Shown: piece by piece, positions 46,579-57,524 of the stretch
Numbering within the stretch: the first letter of the stretch is position 1
Layout of the letters: each line of letters begins with the position of its first letter
The notes under the pieces: model-generated
Seen by the model: only the letters and a program-made list of their open reading frames with translations
What the model was told of the DNA's origin: nothing
Database searches by the model: none
NCBI RefSeq assembly: GCF_042100115.1
Contig: NC_091280.1
Span: forward strand, 744,001-808,000
Direction: 5' to 3'
DNA from: Alternaria dauci
Taxonomy: Eukaryota > Ascomycota > Dothideomycetes > Pleosporales > Pleosporaceae
DNA: 64,000 nt
Position numbers and translations under genes: made by a program

Positions 46579-49500
46579 ATGCATCTAAATCATCCGCTTC
46601 TTGCAGTAGGCCTCGCTTCATCTGCAGCGGGGGCCGTGTTCCGTCGTGGTAAAGCCAAATCCCATTGCGCCTCGCGGCCCTGGATTGCTGCGTGCTAACC
46701 GAGCCTTCAAGCCCCATATTCCAATGTTACTCTCGGAACGACCTTGCCTGCATCTGTTTCGACACTCGCAGCTATCCCTCCGGAAACCCTGTTGCAGAGC
46801 GTTAGCACCTTCGGTACAGGAAGCTCTAGCGAGCATGAAATCCTTCAGCCGACCGATCCGGGCTTGACTGGACCACAGGTTTCTTCTGTTCTAGAATCCG
46901 ACATCCTTTCGTCAGTCGCCTATAACACAACATTGTCGCAAGCCCAACCTTCGCCGCTAGCAACTTTAAAGATCGGCCTATCTTCCGTTAACGACACAGC
47001 AACACAGCAAACCCGCATCTCCAATGCAACATGCACGATCAACATCCCCAGTGCGAGTGTCGAATACTGGTTCATTCCAACCTACAGCCACGTGGTGGCA
47101 ATTATGACAACACAGGCATCGAATTTCAGTAATGCGAATTCGTATACCCTTGTTCCTTACACGACAACGTTTGATGCATCTAGTGCATTGTCGTCGGACT
47201 TTGTGTGCAGCTATAGCACGTCGTATTATGCCGAATGGGACTTTACGCTTACCATGTGTGAAGAGTACACAGCAAGACCTAATGCGGCTACTACGTCAGT
47301 TGCCTATCGGTCTGCAGCCTACTCACCTTTTCCCTCTGGAGGTGTCATCCCCACGTCAGATGCCGGACTATATGATCTCTACTATCCGGATACCTTTCCA
47401 TCGGCCACTGCTATCGTTACCCTTGGGCCTAACGCCACAACAATTCAAACTTCTGCTACGCCGTTTGTCTACTTTACAGCTTATGAGGTCGCATCAGGTC
47501 ACATAACAGAGACAGTACAGTTGCGCTCTCCACAAGTTTATCCTTATTGGTTGAAAGGAATCGAAGAGGGGCCCACAGTCATAGGCCCAATACCAGATGG
47601 CTTTCTTGAACAGAGTCCACATTCTGCTTGTGATGCTGGGCGGCTCCAGGCTGCCGTGACTGTTCTTATCATTGTCGATCTGTACTACCGAAACTGGCCC
47701 GGCATGGCTCCAGCCCTCATACACGCCGAGTCTTCTGTTCTTGGTTTTGACGATTTGCCTATCGTTGTAAACAATTGGGGTACTGGCACCTCGAAACCCC
47801 CTCCGCTCACGGTAGCTGACTGGAATCTCTCGGACATTGACGGCGAACGGACACCTACCACTGTTCAGCCAAACAACCGGCCTGGCTCAATTCCCAAAAC
47901 CCAGGTGCGCGGCGGCAACAACAACAATAATGCTGTGAGACCTCCCGATTCCACCCGGATCACCGTGGGTTTAGTGGGAACCAAAGCTGTCGTGGTTGGT
48001 CCATCCTCGGAAGTTATTGTGGGCTCGCAGACCTTGCGGGCTGGGGGTTCACCTGTTACTATAGGAGATGGGACTGTGGTTTCGCTCGCTCCGCTGGCTA
48101 CAGCTATTGTTGTAGACGGTAGGACGTCCAGGCTTCCACAGGTTGCTCAATCACGCCCTCCACCAGTGTTGACCATTGGTTCGACGACACTTACACCTAA
48201 TGCTGCTACTCAATTCTTTGTCGGTCCTGGACAAACCCTCTCCCCTGGAGGCGTTGCTACTATTGATGGCACCATTGTCAGTCTGGCCCCTTCGGCTTCG
48301 TTCGTAGTCATTGGAGGCTCCACTCAGGCTTTACCAGAATTGCTACCGATCCCAGGTAGCCCACCGCAGTTTGTAATTGGCAGCTCGACATTCACAGCGC
48401 AAATAACTCAGGGCAGGTCGGATGACCCTAACAACCAGAACAATCATGTGCATAATCCTACCTTTATTGTTTCCGGGCAGATGCTTGCCCCTGGTGCTCC
48501 TGCCATAACCGTCTCGGGCACTATGCTATCTCTAGCAGCTGCAGGGAGTGTTCTGGTAGTCAATGGCGCGTCCTCGACAATACAATCGCCAGCGATTCCC
48601 AACATCACACCAACCGCACTCACGATTGGGAGTAGTGTGTTCTCTGCTCTCGACAATCCGCCAAACACGTTCGTAATCGCTGGTCAGACTCTAGTCCCTG
48701 GAGGTTCGGCAATTACTGCATTCGGTACTACGCTATCATTGGCATCTTCAGCATCTTTCCTTGTCGCGGATGGAGTTACATCCGTCATTGGAAATGCGGC
48801 TACGCTGACTATCAATGTTGGCAACAACGTCTTCGCTCCTATCTCGGCCTCATCTGGACCGTCATTTGTAGTAGGCGACCAGTTCCTCATCCCAGGTGGC
48901 CCCGCAATCACTGTCTCGGGAACTACGTTATCTCTCGCGCCTTTTGCTTCATCCATCATTGTTGACGGAGTCACCTCTTCACTTGTTACTCCTAATCCAC
49001 ATCTCGGCAGGCCTCCCACCATAACTATCGGTGGCGATGTCATTAGTGCTCTTACAGAGCCTCCAGGGCCTATTTTCGTGGTAGATGGCCAAATGCTCGT
49101 TCCTGGTGGTTTGGAAATCACCGTTTCTGGTACTACATTGTCTTTAGGTCGATCGGCATCCCTGGTTGTGATCAACGGTGTTACCTCCATTTTGGCTACC
49201 CCGGCTTCTCCATTTATTACTGCGCCTCCCTTAACAATCGGACATGCGACCTTTAAACCGCTTCCAGGGACTGGCACTGCATATCTAATCGGATCGATAT
49301 TGCTCACTGCAGGTGGGTCTATCGTCGTTTCGGGTACAACCATATTCCTTGCACACGGAGCTACCGCTTTGGCCATCAACGGTAAAACCAGTTTTATCTC
49401 GCCCGAGGTCCTGCCCATTGTCACCAACCCACCGTTGCTTACTGTCGGATTGCAGACGTATACAGCACAATCTGGGAGCGGGACGACATTCATCATCGGC

Positions 49501-49800
49501 GAGCAGACGTTGACGCCAGGCGGCACGATTACTATCGACGGAACCACAATCATTCTCGCGCCAGAAGCTACGGAGTTGATTTACGGAAGTTCAGGCCGCA
49601 CCACAAAAAGCGCGTTGTTCCCCGCTACTACAACACGCCTGCAGAGTGTGACTAGCAGTGCGGCTGCGAGTGCAGGGGGCAGTAGGCCCCTGGGGGAGGC
49701 GACAGCGACAGGTAGAAAGGAGGGCACGGCATCGCACCCGACCTACGGAAGCTCGATGGTGTCTGCAGTCGCTTTAATTCTTTACTCATACCTTGCTTGA
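46579..49800 (+). CDS. GPI-type cell-surface protein with eight tandem repeats
   Basis: Two exons, 46579-46648 and 46712-49800, giving 1,052 residues. The first exon is needed because it supplies a signal peptide (MHLNHPLLAVGLASSAAGAV) and a possible RR cleavage site; the 63-bp intron has a GCTAAC branch site. Residues about 35-430 form a Thr/Ser-rich N-terminal region with few cysteines. Residues 440-990 hold eight imperfect units of 60-83 residues with the core pattern LTIGS, GQTLxPGG, ITVSGTTLSLA, ASxxVVDGVTS. The pattern suggests a beta-rich solenoid or stack. The C-terminus ends with Ser/Thr/Gly-rich sequence and a hydrophobic tail (SAVALILYSYLA) fit for a GPI anchor. A wall adhesin or structural role is inference; long antisense frames over the repeats are shadows. 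Confidence 0.87.
47959..49611 (+). repeat. eight diverged protein repeats within the surface protein gene
   Basis: Units begin near ITVGLVG, VLTIGST, QFVIGSS, ALTIGSS, TLTINVG, TITIGGD, LTIGHAT and LLTVGLQ. Copies 3 to 6 are the most alike, with PGGPAITVSGTTLSLA; the first and last are the most diverged, and the third has a longer Asn-rich insert. DNA-level identity is low, so the array is old. Confidence 0.88.
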
Positions 49801-51446
49801 GATGACATGGCAAGGTGTTTGGTCTCTGGCATGGACTCGCGGTTTCCTAATGGGTATAATGAGCATTGAAAGGGCGTTCGTGGGTTATTGCTAGCAAGAG
49901 ATACCACGTGTACGACAAAGCAATCATCGGCGTTTAATCTACCTGGGGCGGCAGACCCGCGAGTGTGTCGCCACGATGCAAACAATAATACTTCTTCAGC
50001 GGCGAGTGAACTGAAAGTATGATCGAGAGCATCCTCAATGGCCGGTATCCATGGGTAGAGATAGTTGGCAGACAGTGGGAATTAATGAACACATCCTGAG
50101 CGTTTAATGGGTACTTAAATTGAGAAAGACTCCTGCATGGTGTTGGGCACAGTACTACAGCGAATGCGATGATCCTTGATCAACGCCACGACACAGCGAC
50201 GTGCATCGGCGCAACGCGTTCCCCACACCAACAGCCAAAACAACCTACAGCAGGGATGGGTTTTGCGTGATGTAAGCGCCGCGTTTCTATTGAATCGTCC
50301 AGTGACGGTTTGTTTGACAGCATTCCGAGGCACGAGCTGCGGCATTTTGGCTGTCCATGCGACGAGATTGTATAACCGGTGGTTCATCTCACGTTGAACA
50401 CGATCATGGGAAGGAAGCGTCACGACTCAAACAGGAAGCGGTGTTGTTCGATGAGGGCCTCGGAAGTGTCGAAACGTCACCATTGTCTTGGCAGGCACTG
50501 GCGCGCAATCTCCCCCACTGAAGGATTTTGTTTCATGTCGCCTCGCGAACAAACAACACGTTTCGCGGAAGAATTCGCCCCACCACCGAGACTGCATTCC
50601 CCAACCACTGCAGGTCTAGTAGATTGGATCATCAAACACGAGAGTCATTGTAAACCGGTGGCACATAGGGTAAAGAGTAGGGAGATTTGGTGCAGCCTTG
50701 CTATTGCGAGGAATTCATGCAGCAACGACCAGCCATCGGCTCCCGCGAGAAGGTCATGGCATAAACAAGCAATCAACTGCGAACATGTCGAAGCTGTGTG
50801 TAACAATCAGTGCAGTATGGACTGAACAACATGTTGGCGCTTCACCGCATGACGTTTCGTTATACGCCGCGGGACGACGGCAGACTTGAACCGTTCAAGC
50901 TTTTCCAGCATGACGGTTTCACGTTTGCAACGAGGCTCTCCCGTCATTCGACGCTCAGGACGCCGTCCAGGCCACTTCCAGGCACATGGGTGGAGACGAA
51001 CACCTTCCAATCTCTCCCCGACGATGCTTCATCACATATTATGGGTCGTGGGAGCGGACAAAGCCTCGATTCAACGCTCTGCGGCAGCTAAAAGAAGCCA
51101 CGCTTCCGTTTCTGGTGCTAGTGTGGCGCGGGATAGATTGACAGGTGCTTGGCATGAATCCACAGACCCGGGTTTCATGCTGTTGGCGCTGTCAGGATCC
51201 TGTCAGTGAGGGCACTAGTCTTGTCATGGCGCGAAAGTGCCGTGTAGGCGGAAGGAGTATAAGAGCTACAGAGGCCGTGGTCGCTGGAAGGGCATCAAGC
51301 TTGACGCTGACACTCATTTTCACACGCTCTTTAGCATTACACTCACTTTCAATCCATTCGTCCATCATTCATTCTTTTCTTATTCCATCTTTGAAGATAC
51401 GCTCCACTTTTGCAATCCAACCAACCAACACAAGACAACCGCAAAC
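49801..51446. other. intergenic 1.6 kb, promoter of the LPMO gene
   Basis: No gene is supported. Frames up to 148 codons lack domains. A TATA-like GTATAAGAG lies near 51256-51264, about 185 bp before the LPMO start, and a pyrimidine-rich leader follows it. Confidence 0.5.
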
Positions 51447-52466
51447 ATGTTCACCAAGACCGCTATCCTCCTGGCTGCTGCCAACCTCGCTGCTGCGCAC
51501 ACCACCTTCCAGAGCTTCGTCATTGACGGCAAGGACCAGGGCCAGCACTTTGCTGTCCAGACTCCTGCCAACGGCAACAACCCTATCCTCGATGTCACGT
51601 CCACTGCCATGATCTGCAACGATGGCAAGGCTACCGCTGACCAGGTCGAGGTTGCTGCTGGCTCCAAGATCGGTATGCAATGGCACCACAACGATCCTGC
51701 TACCGACGGTGACGGTGACGAGCCCATTGCTGCGTCCCACAAGGGGCCAGTCATGGTGTACATCGCCAAGGCCGACACCGACGGCAAGGGCGCTGTCTGG
51801 ACCAAGATCTGGGAGGACGGTCTTACCGATGGCAAGTGGGGTGTTGACAACTTCATTGCCAACAAGGGTCTTGTCGAGATCACCCTTCCCGACCTCGAGG
51901 CTGGTGACTACTTGATCCGCCCCGAGATGATTGGTCTCCACGAGGCCAGCGCTGAGGGCAAGGCTCAGTTCTACAACGGCTGCGGTCAGATCAAGGTCAC
52001 CGGCAGCGGCTCTGCCTCGCTCCCCGCCACCGGTGTCGACATGACCAAGGCCTACAAGGCCACCGACCCCGGTGTCTTGTTCAACATGTACGGCGGTGCC
52101 ACTGAGTACACTATCCCCGGCCCCCAGGTCTGGGACGGTGCCTCGACCGGTGGAAGCGCCCCTTCCACTCCCTCGGAGCCCGCTGCCTCTGCTACTCCTT
52201 CGGCGGCTGCTCCCTCATCAGCTGCTCCTTCCCCATCCTCCAGCGCCGCTCCCTCGGCCACTCCCTCTCCCGTTGCCGAGGCCGAGCCTGCCACCCCTTC
52301 TGCCACCAAGCCCGCTGCCACCCCTGCTGCTCCTTCCTCCGGCAGTGAGTCTGGCTCTGCTCTCCCCGAGACCTTCACCCTCGAGCAGTTCATCCAGTGG
52401 CTCAAGACCACCACTGGCTCCTCTGCCTCCAAGGCTCGCCGCCACGCCCGCGCTTTCCACTTCTAA
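51447..52466 (+). CDS. AA9 lytic polysaccharide monooxygenase
   Basis: Single exon, 339 residues. Signal peptide of 17 residues (MFTKTAILLAAANLAAA) leaves His18 as the new N-terminus, the amino-terminal copper ligand of AA9 enzymes. The second histidine-brace residue is His98 in SHKGPVMVYIAK. The secondary-sphere set is present with family spacing: His165 (IGLH), Gln174 and Tyr176 (AQFYNGC). A Ser/Pro/Ala/Thr-rich linker (about 230-290) leads to a short conserved-looking tail (LPETFTLEQFIQWL) ending in a basic segment; there is no CBM1 domain. AA9 enzymes oxidatively cut cellulose or other beta-glucans using copper and O2 or H2O2. The start is the first ATG giving a clean signal peptide; upstream codons are a leader. 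Codon use is strongly biased to C-ending codons, suggesting high expression. Confidence 0.95.
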   Translation: MFTKTAILLAAANLAAAHTTFQSFVIDGKDQGQHFAVQTPANGNNPILDVTSTAMICNDGKATADQVEVAAGSKIGMQWHHNDPATDGDGDEPIAASHKGPVMVYIAKADTDGKGAVWTKIWEDGLTDGKWGVDNFIANKGLVEITLPDLEAGDYLIRPEMIGLHEASAEGKAQFYNGCGQIKVTGSGSASLPATGVDMTKAYKATDPGVLFNMYGGATEYTIPGPQVWDGASTGGSAPSTPSEPAASATPSAAAPSSAAPSPSSSAAPSATPSPVAEAEPATPSATKPAATPAAPSSGSESGSALPETFTLEQFIQWLKTTTGSSASKARRHARAFHF

Positions 52467-54169
52467 GCGCCTTCTACAATGGTCGCAAGACGATCTCTCT
52501 TGCATGGACTGGTCTTCATGGTTGGACCTTTTTGAGACGTATCTTCCTTGATGGGAAACCCCATACCCTTCTTCTTAGTAGACCGCAAGATCGGCTATCA
52601 CTTCTTTCGATGTAAATATAGCATCCACGACGAATGGAATTCAAAAGTCATTGTAACCTTGCTGTCTGCTTGACCTATACTTATGCTGCTTGTGACTTAG
52701 GGATTTGGTTCTTTACGAGTATGTAGACGTGCTGGTCGTTTTCATCTTCCGCCCATTCTTTCCATCAGCTTTTGTCCTTCGGGCATGTTTTACCCCTTTA
52801 GCTGCGTGTGCAAAGTTGCACCACACTTCCCGAAAACTTACAAGTCTCTCCCTCGCATTATTGCATGATTTGAAAGGCATCAAGTGATCCAATCTCCTAG
52901 GCAACCCGTTCTCCAAGCCTGTACCGCCACAGCGTCTCAGCATGCTTCACGTCTCGATCTATCCTCTTCCAGAAACACAAACGTAAAGGCCCCACTCAAA
53001 TCAATGGCGCAATCTCGTGTTATTTTGCACCTTCTTCCCATCTCAAACAAGCCTCCAACAACGCTCAGCACGCCATCTCAAGTCGACCTATTCTCCGACT
53101 CCAAACAAGCTTCTCCAAGCTATCTTGGCGGCAGTAGAGCTAAACATCCCTCACTTCCGAATTTCGGGCGTCACCTATCACGAACTTCCTATATCGGACT
53201 AGTAACACCGCACCAACCCTTGCCAAGTGGCCGCCGACTGATAAGCAACGACAAGCTTCTGATGCAGTTAATATATCCTGCATGCCTGCGCTACAAGTGC
53301 CATCCGTCCATGCGCCGGGTGTGTCCGCACTAGTAGTTGCGAACTCCAATTTGGTCGAGGACCGAAGTTCGGTATGAGCCGAATTTACACCACGGGCAGA
53401 CGACAACGAGAAAATATTCGGATTTCAAGTGCTACGACACTGCGAGAAGTTATGATAGTTCCCAAGATTTTGCCATGTCATCGCATAGCAGACAGGCTTC
53501 GCTGCCACACTCCTGGTTTCCGCAGTTGTGGTGTCAAGAGAGCGTTCGGATGGCTTCCCAGAAAGGCAGGAGGACCTGTAAACGCAAGCATATCGATCAC
53601 ATGGTCGGACACTGCGTCGTGCAATTCATGGATATCTAAGTGATGTGATAGGTGGACCTTGACCTTGACCCATACGCCAGAAGGTTTGCTGTTTAGGTGT
53701 CTTCTGATACCGACTGATCCAACACACATGCAGAATAGTCCACTATACCCTTGCACCGTCCGGAAATACACCGATCTCAAAGTGCAAGAGCACTCCAATA
53801 AACAAGTCAAGCTACCAATCAGTGAGATCTCCAGGGCTATCTCGGGATTTGACCTGATTGATCTTGTAGGCCGCGTTCTGTTCCATCAAGGAGGGCGCAT
53901 TCAGCTGGATAGCTATGCAACTGACCAGTGAATAACAGGAAGGTATCATCAGAAAGCGAGCCTGGACTACCCCGCCATCGTGTATCGAGTCGGGGTGAAT
54001 ACATACAACATGGTGTTCAAACTTTGAGCCTAAGGAATATATAAGGAGCATCAAGTGCCGCTGTTGGACTCATCAACGCAGCAAACTCCAACAGTCCATC
54101 GCTTCATCCTCAAGATCCCCACTTTCTTCTTCTCTCGTTTCAGAGTCTCACGTTCGATCGTCCTTCAAC
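52467..54169. other. intergenic 1.7 kb with possible coding relic
   Basis: No intact gene is supported. One plus-strand frame is open from 53374 to 53931 with a single TGA at 53641-53643 and has coding-like composition; it is described under findings. A TATA box for the eqolisin gene lies at 54037-54045. Confidence 0.5.
54037..54045 (+). promoter_or_regulatory. TATA box of the eqolisin gene
   Basis: ATATATAAG lies 125-133 bases upstream of the start codon at 54170, followed by a CT-rich leader. Confidence 0.55.
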
Positions 54170-55000
54170 ATGAAGCTTTCTATCGCTGTCCTCACCGCCA
54201 TCACAGGCGCAGTCCTGGCCCGTCCCTCAAACCTCGCCGAGCGTGTAAAGTCTCGCGCCGATGGCACTCGCCGTCACAAGACCCAGCCCATGATCTTGGT
54301 CGGCACTGCCGCGAAAGAGAACTCCAAGTTCGTCGCCGATGTAGACAACACCACCGCCCACGTTGACTATTCGTCCAACTGGTCCGGTGCCGTTCTCGAG
54401 CAGCCCTCCTCCGGTTACTTCAAGTCGGCTACCGGGCGCTTCACGGTGCCAACACCCAAGCATGTTGGCTCTGCTGGAACCGAGTCTGCATCAGCTTGGG
54501 TGGGAATCGACGGCGATTCGTGCGCCAGCGGTCTTCTCCAGGCCGGCATTGACTTCACCGTCAGCAGCTCCGGCGCCGTGTCCTACGATGCGTGGTACGA
54601 GTGGTACCCCGACTACGCCTACGACTTTAGCAACTTCGCTGTGCAGGCAGGAAATGTTATTCAAGTCGACATCACCGCCACTTCCACCACCAAGGGTACG
54701 GTCAAGCTCACCAATGTGAGCACTGGAAAGAGTGTCAGCCAGACACTTAGCGCACCCAGTGGCTCCGTTCTGTGCCGTCAAAATGCGGAGTGGATTGTGG
54801 AAGACTTTGAGTCCGGAGGCAGCTTGGTCGCATTGAGCAACTTTGGCACTGTTGTTTTCACCCAGGCTAGTGCTGCTCTTAGCACTGGTGGAACAGAGGG
54901 ACTGAGCAGCGCTACCATCATCGACCTAAAGCAGGGAAGCACTGTCTACACTGATGTCACTATCAACAGTGGATCCCAAGTCACTGTCAAGTACATATAA
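54170..55000 (+). CDS. eqolisin (glutamic peptidase, family G1)
   Basis: Single exon, 276 residues. Signal peptide (MKLSIAVLTAITGAVLA) and a short propeptide with dibasic RR are followed by the mature domain from about residue 60. The catalytic Gln124 lies in SGLLQAGIDF and the catalytic Glu207 in NAEWIVED; their spacing of 83 residues equals that of scytalidoglutamic peptidase (Gln53 and Glu136). The fold signatures YSSNWSGAVL, ASAWVGIDGDSC and DAWYEWYPD are present. Eqolisins are acid-active, pepstatin-insensitive extracellular proteases of ascomycetes that feed nitrogen uptake, which fits the amino acid permease at the right end of the window. The ATG opens the signal peptide and follows a TATA box at a normal distance. 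Confidence 0.96.
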   Translation: MKLSIAVLTAITGAVLARPSNLAERVKSRADGTRRHKTQPMILVGTAAKENSKFVADVDNTTAHVDYSSNWSGAVLEQPSSGYFKSATGRFTVPTPKHVGSAGTESASAWVGIDGDSCASGLLQAGIDFTVSSSGAVSYDAWYEWYPDYAYDFSNFAVQAGNVIQVDITATSTTKGTVKLTNVSTGKSVSQTLSAPSGSVLCRQNAEWIVEDFESGGSLVALSNFGTVVFTQASAALSTGGTEGLSSATIIDLKQGSTVYTDVTINSGSQVTVKYI

Positions 55001-55258
55001 GCAATGAACGGTAAAGAAGGAGACGAGGTCTCTAGAAGCCAGGGTGCAATTGGGAAATTGTATGGACTGTGAGTGCAGGCAAAGCATAGTGTTTCACCAT
55101 GTTTCCGACAGTTATATGAATGCATTCATACTAGTTCCAGTCCTATCGCCGTATAACTTGACATGCAGACGACTTGAATACATCCAGCAAGTTCCCATTT
55201 ACCAAAGCACATTTCATCTAGCTCACACCTCCCCATGGAGTGTGTCTTCAGTAACCCC

Positions 55259-55532
55259 TCACTTCTTTTCTCCAGTACCCTGCTGGTGGCCAGTGTTGGC
55301 GTTGCGGTCACCAGCGCCCTGGGCACGTGCAGCGAAGCCACCAGAAGACATATCGCCGCCACTCTTAGCCTGCACGTAATGAGAATCAGCGTTGAGAACG
55401 ATACGCGGCATCGATTGATATAAGGGGATGACCTACTTGAGTAGACTGGATTCTACTAGTGTCCGACTTGCCCATCGGGGTGGAGGCCTTGTCGCCACCG
55501 CCAGTGTTGGAGTTCTGATTGGAAGGAGGCAT
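55259..55532 (-). CDS. small SMP-type (seed-maturation-like) hydrophilic protein
   Basis: Two exons, 55532-55437 and 55369-55259, giving 68 residues. The 67-bp intron with a GTAGGT donor and a GCAG acceptor joins RIQSTQ to AKSGGDMSSGG. The sequence is Gly/Ser/Asn/Gln-rich without hydrophobic segments: an N-terminal GGGDKASTPM part, the core SDTSRIQSTQAKSGGDMSSG, and GGFAARAQGAGDRNAN. It fits small fungal proteins with the SMP motif (shared with plant seed maturation proteins), thought to act under desiccation or heat stress. The ATG opens at MPPSNQNSN. Short plus-strand frames here are shadows. Confidence 0.87.
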
Positions 55533-56450
55533 GGTTGGTAGCGTGACGAGCGTTGTGTAGTTTTCTTGACGAGATTTCGCTGTAAAGGTGTTGTATCGAA
55601 GAAAGATTGCGATGCTTTCTCTCTCAGAGGGAAGAGACTCCTTTTTGTACCGCTACTTGGAGCCATTGTTCCGGTCGTTGGCATCTTTCCGCGGAGCTGA
55701 TCATGATTCAAAGGATTATGCGTAACGTAGTACAACATCAATGCCATGCCTTGTATATTGGAACGATAATGTAGACGCAGGAGACAGTCTATACCGCTCT
55801 TTACGACAGCGATGATCTCACATGTCTAGAAGAATATTGGGAGTAGTTGTAGATCGGGGACTGTTTGGATTATCTGCTGATGAGCTTTGAAGAGGGTTCA
55901 GCTTAGCTGCATCAATCGATCTATGGTATTACCAGCTTCTTTCTATATCTCTTTGGCCAGAGCAAGACACTCCATGCGCGAGAAGATCAAATTGAACATG
56001 TACATGGCCCCCAAACCCATAAAGGTCCTTGATGCATATGCATGGCGTCGCAGATCAAGTCGACGACGAAGATCAACGCTGAATCAATAAAGTGATGCGT
56101 TCCACCTTCCAAGTCTAGCATCATTAGCATCCCTATCATTCGACACCTCTGTACCAGGTGACTTACAGAGCACTTTGCCGACGGTACGGCACCTTGTTGC
56201 GTATCACAATGACGGATACGATGTGCGTATCTAGCTCCGGTTGTTTTCGTGGCCCAAGATAGATATCCGAAGTATCGATATGCACCCAGCCAATGTGTGT
56301 TGTCTTCTGACAGAACGGGCGGTGCGACGTGGTATGATAGACGAGAAATCGGATGCCTGTCGAAGATGCCAAAATATGTCGACTTGAGACGGTTGAAAAT
56401 ATCGCAGCCATAGATACAGATTGTATATTTCGTCAACAAACAGAACATCT
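55533..56450. other. intergenic, no gene supported
   Basis: 918 bp: promoter of the SMP gene at the left and 3' side of the DUF3431 gene at the right. No coding signal beyond chance frames. Confidence 0.5.
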
Positions 56451-57524
56451 TCAACATCTGTTGTATACATCGCAATAACACTTTTCATATGCGGGGCAGC
56501 TTCTCAAAGTTAGCAGTCACGCATATCCCGATTCTGATTCATCAAGTACTTACTACACAGGGTCTTGACCAAACATGATATGCCAGAGGTACTCAAAGAC
56601 ACGCCCACTTGTTTCATCCTTCAGTGGCGTTTCCATCAACCACGTGTAATACTTTCTGTACACGTCCAACGGTCGCTTCTGCACTTGCTTGCTCGACACG
56701 GCAAATTGCGCACAGCAGGGGGTCGCGAGCACATGCGGCACGTCTGTATTGTTGAACAAATCTCGCCACGCATCCGGCATGGCTGCTTCGATTGTTCGGT
56801 GCTCCTCAGGCGGATCACGGAACGGCATCACTTCGTGCGGGCAGCCGGGATCATTAACGCAACGCAGATTCGCGTATCCGTTGCTCTGGATGAATTCGAT
56901 GTTGAGAGATTGCAAAGAGACTACGTTGGAATGTTCGTTGTTGTCGGTGTGCCAGGCGATGGGATAGCCGTCTTTGTGCGGGTGAATGAATGCGATCGTC
57001 GAAGGGAGGTTATGGTAATTCTGTACAATGTATGCGAGGTAGGCGTTTGCTTCCATTCCTTTGTTTCGGAGGGTACGTAGGGTACTGTTGGTGAGCGGAT
57101 CCAGGGTTGATTTGTTGTACGGAGTCTCGGTGTCGATGTCGTAGATGGCAGATTGCCAGTCTCGCAGCTCGGTGTGCACCCAGCGCGTGTCGTCTGTTGG
57201 AAGCTTGGCCATTACTACGACGCGATCGGGTAGCGATGGACTAGGTTCCGCGACCGCAGTGCTTTTTGTCAATGTGCTTGTATCTTGAGAGGTGGTGGAG
57301 GTCGACAATGTTTCCTCTTTCGTGCGTCCATGGGCAACTTCCTGCTCAAACATCTCTTGTTCTCCTTCTACTTCTGTTGTCTCAAGTCGCCACGACTTCT
57401 CCGCATCGCCGGCGTCGACCGACTCTTGTTGAACATGATTTAAACGGGCGTCAAAGAGGAACCATGCGCAGAGCACAAACACTGCTACCACCATGAATTC
57501 AACTCTCCTGTGGAACTGCAACAT
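56451..57524 (-). CDS. DUF3431 family type II membrane protein
   Basis: Two exons, 57524-56554 and 56499-56451, giving 339 residues. The start is placed at MLQFHRR because a membrane span follows at once (FMVVAVFVLCAWFLF, about 10-24), as in type II Golgi or ER proteins; an earlier in-frame ATG would add 96 residues of unlike composition. The luminal part carries the DUF3431 pattern: AYLAYIVQNYHNLPSTIAFIH, HKDGYPIAWH, CVNDPGCP, TPCCAQFAVS, then VYRKYYTWLM and EYLWHIMFG. Reading on from exon 1 gives a stop directly after DPV, but a GTAAGT donor splits that stop; the 54-bp intron with GCTAAC leads to YCPAYEKCYCDVYNRC, the expected Cys-rich end. Family members look like glycosyltransferase-related proteins without proven activity. 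Confidence 0.86.

Noticed and set aside
51369..51941. 190-codon minus-strand frame opposite the LPMO
   Set aside because: Shadow of highly biased LPMO codons; the LPMO has a full signal peptide and copper site.
53461..53490. PCHRI motif resembling the alkyltransferase active site PCHRV
   Set aside because: The flanking residues that define that family are absent and the frame has a stop; a five-residue match is within chance.
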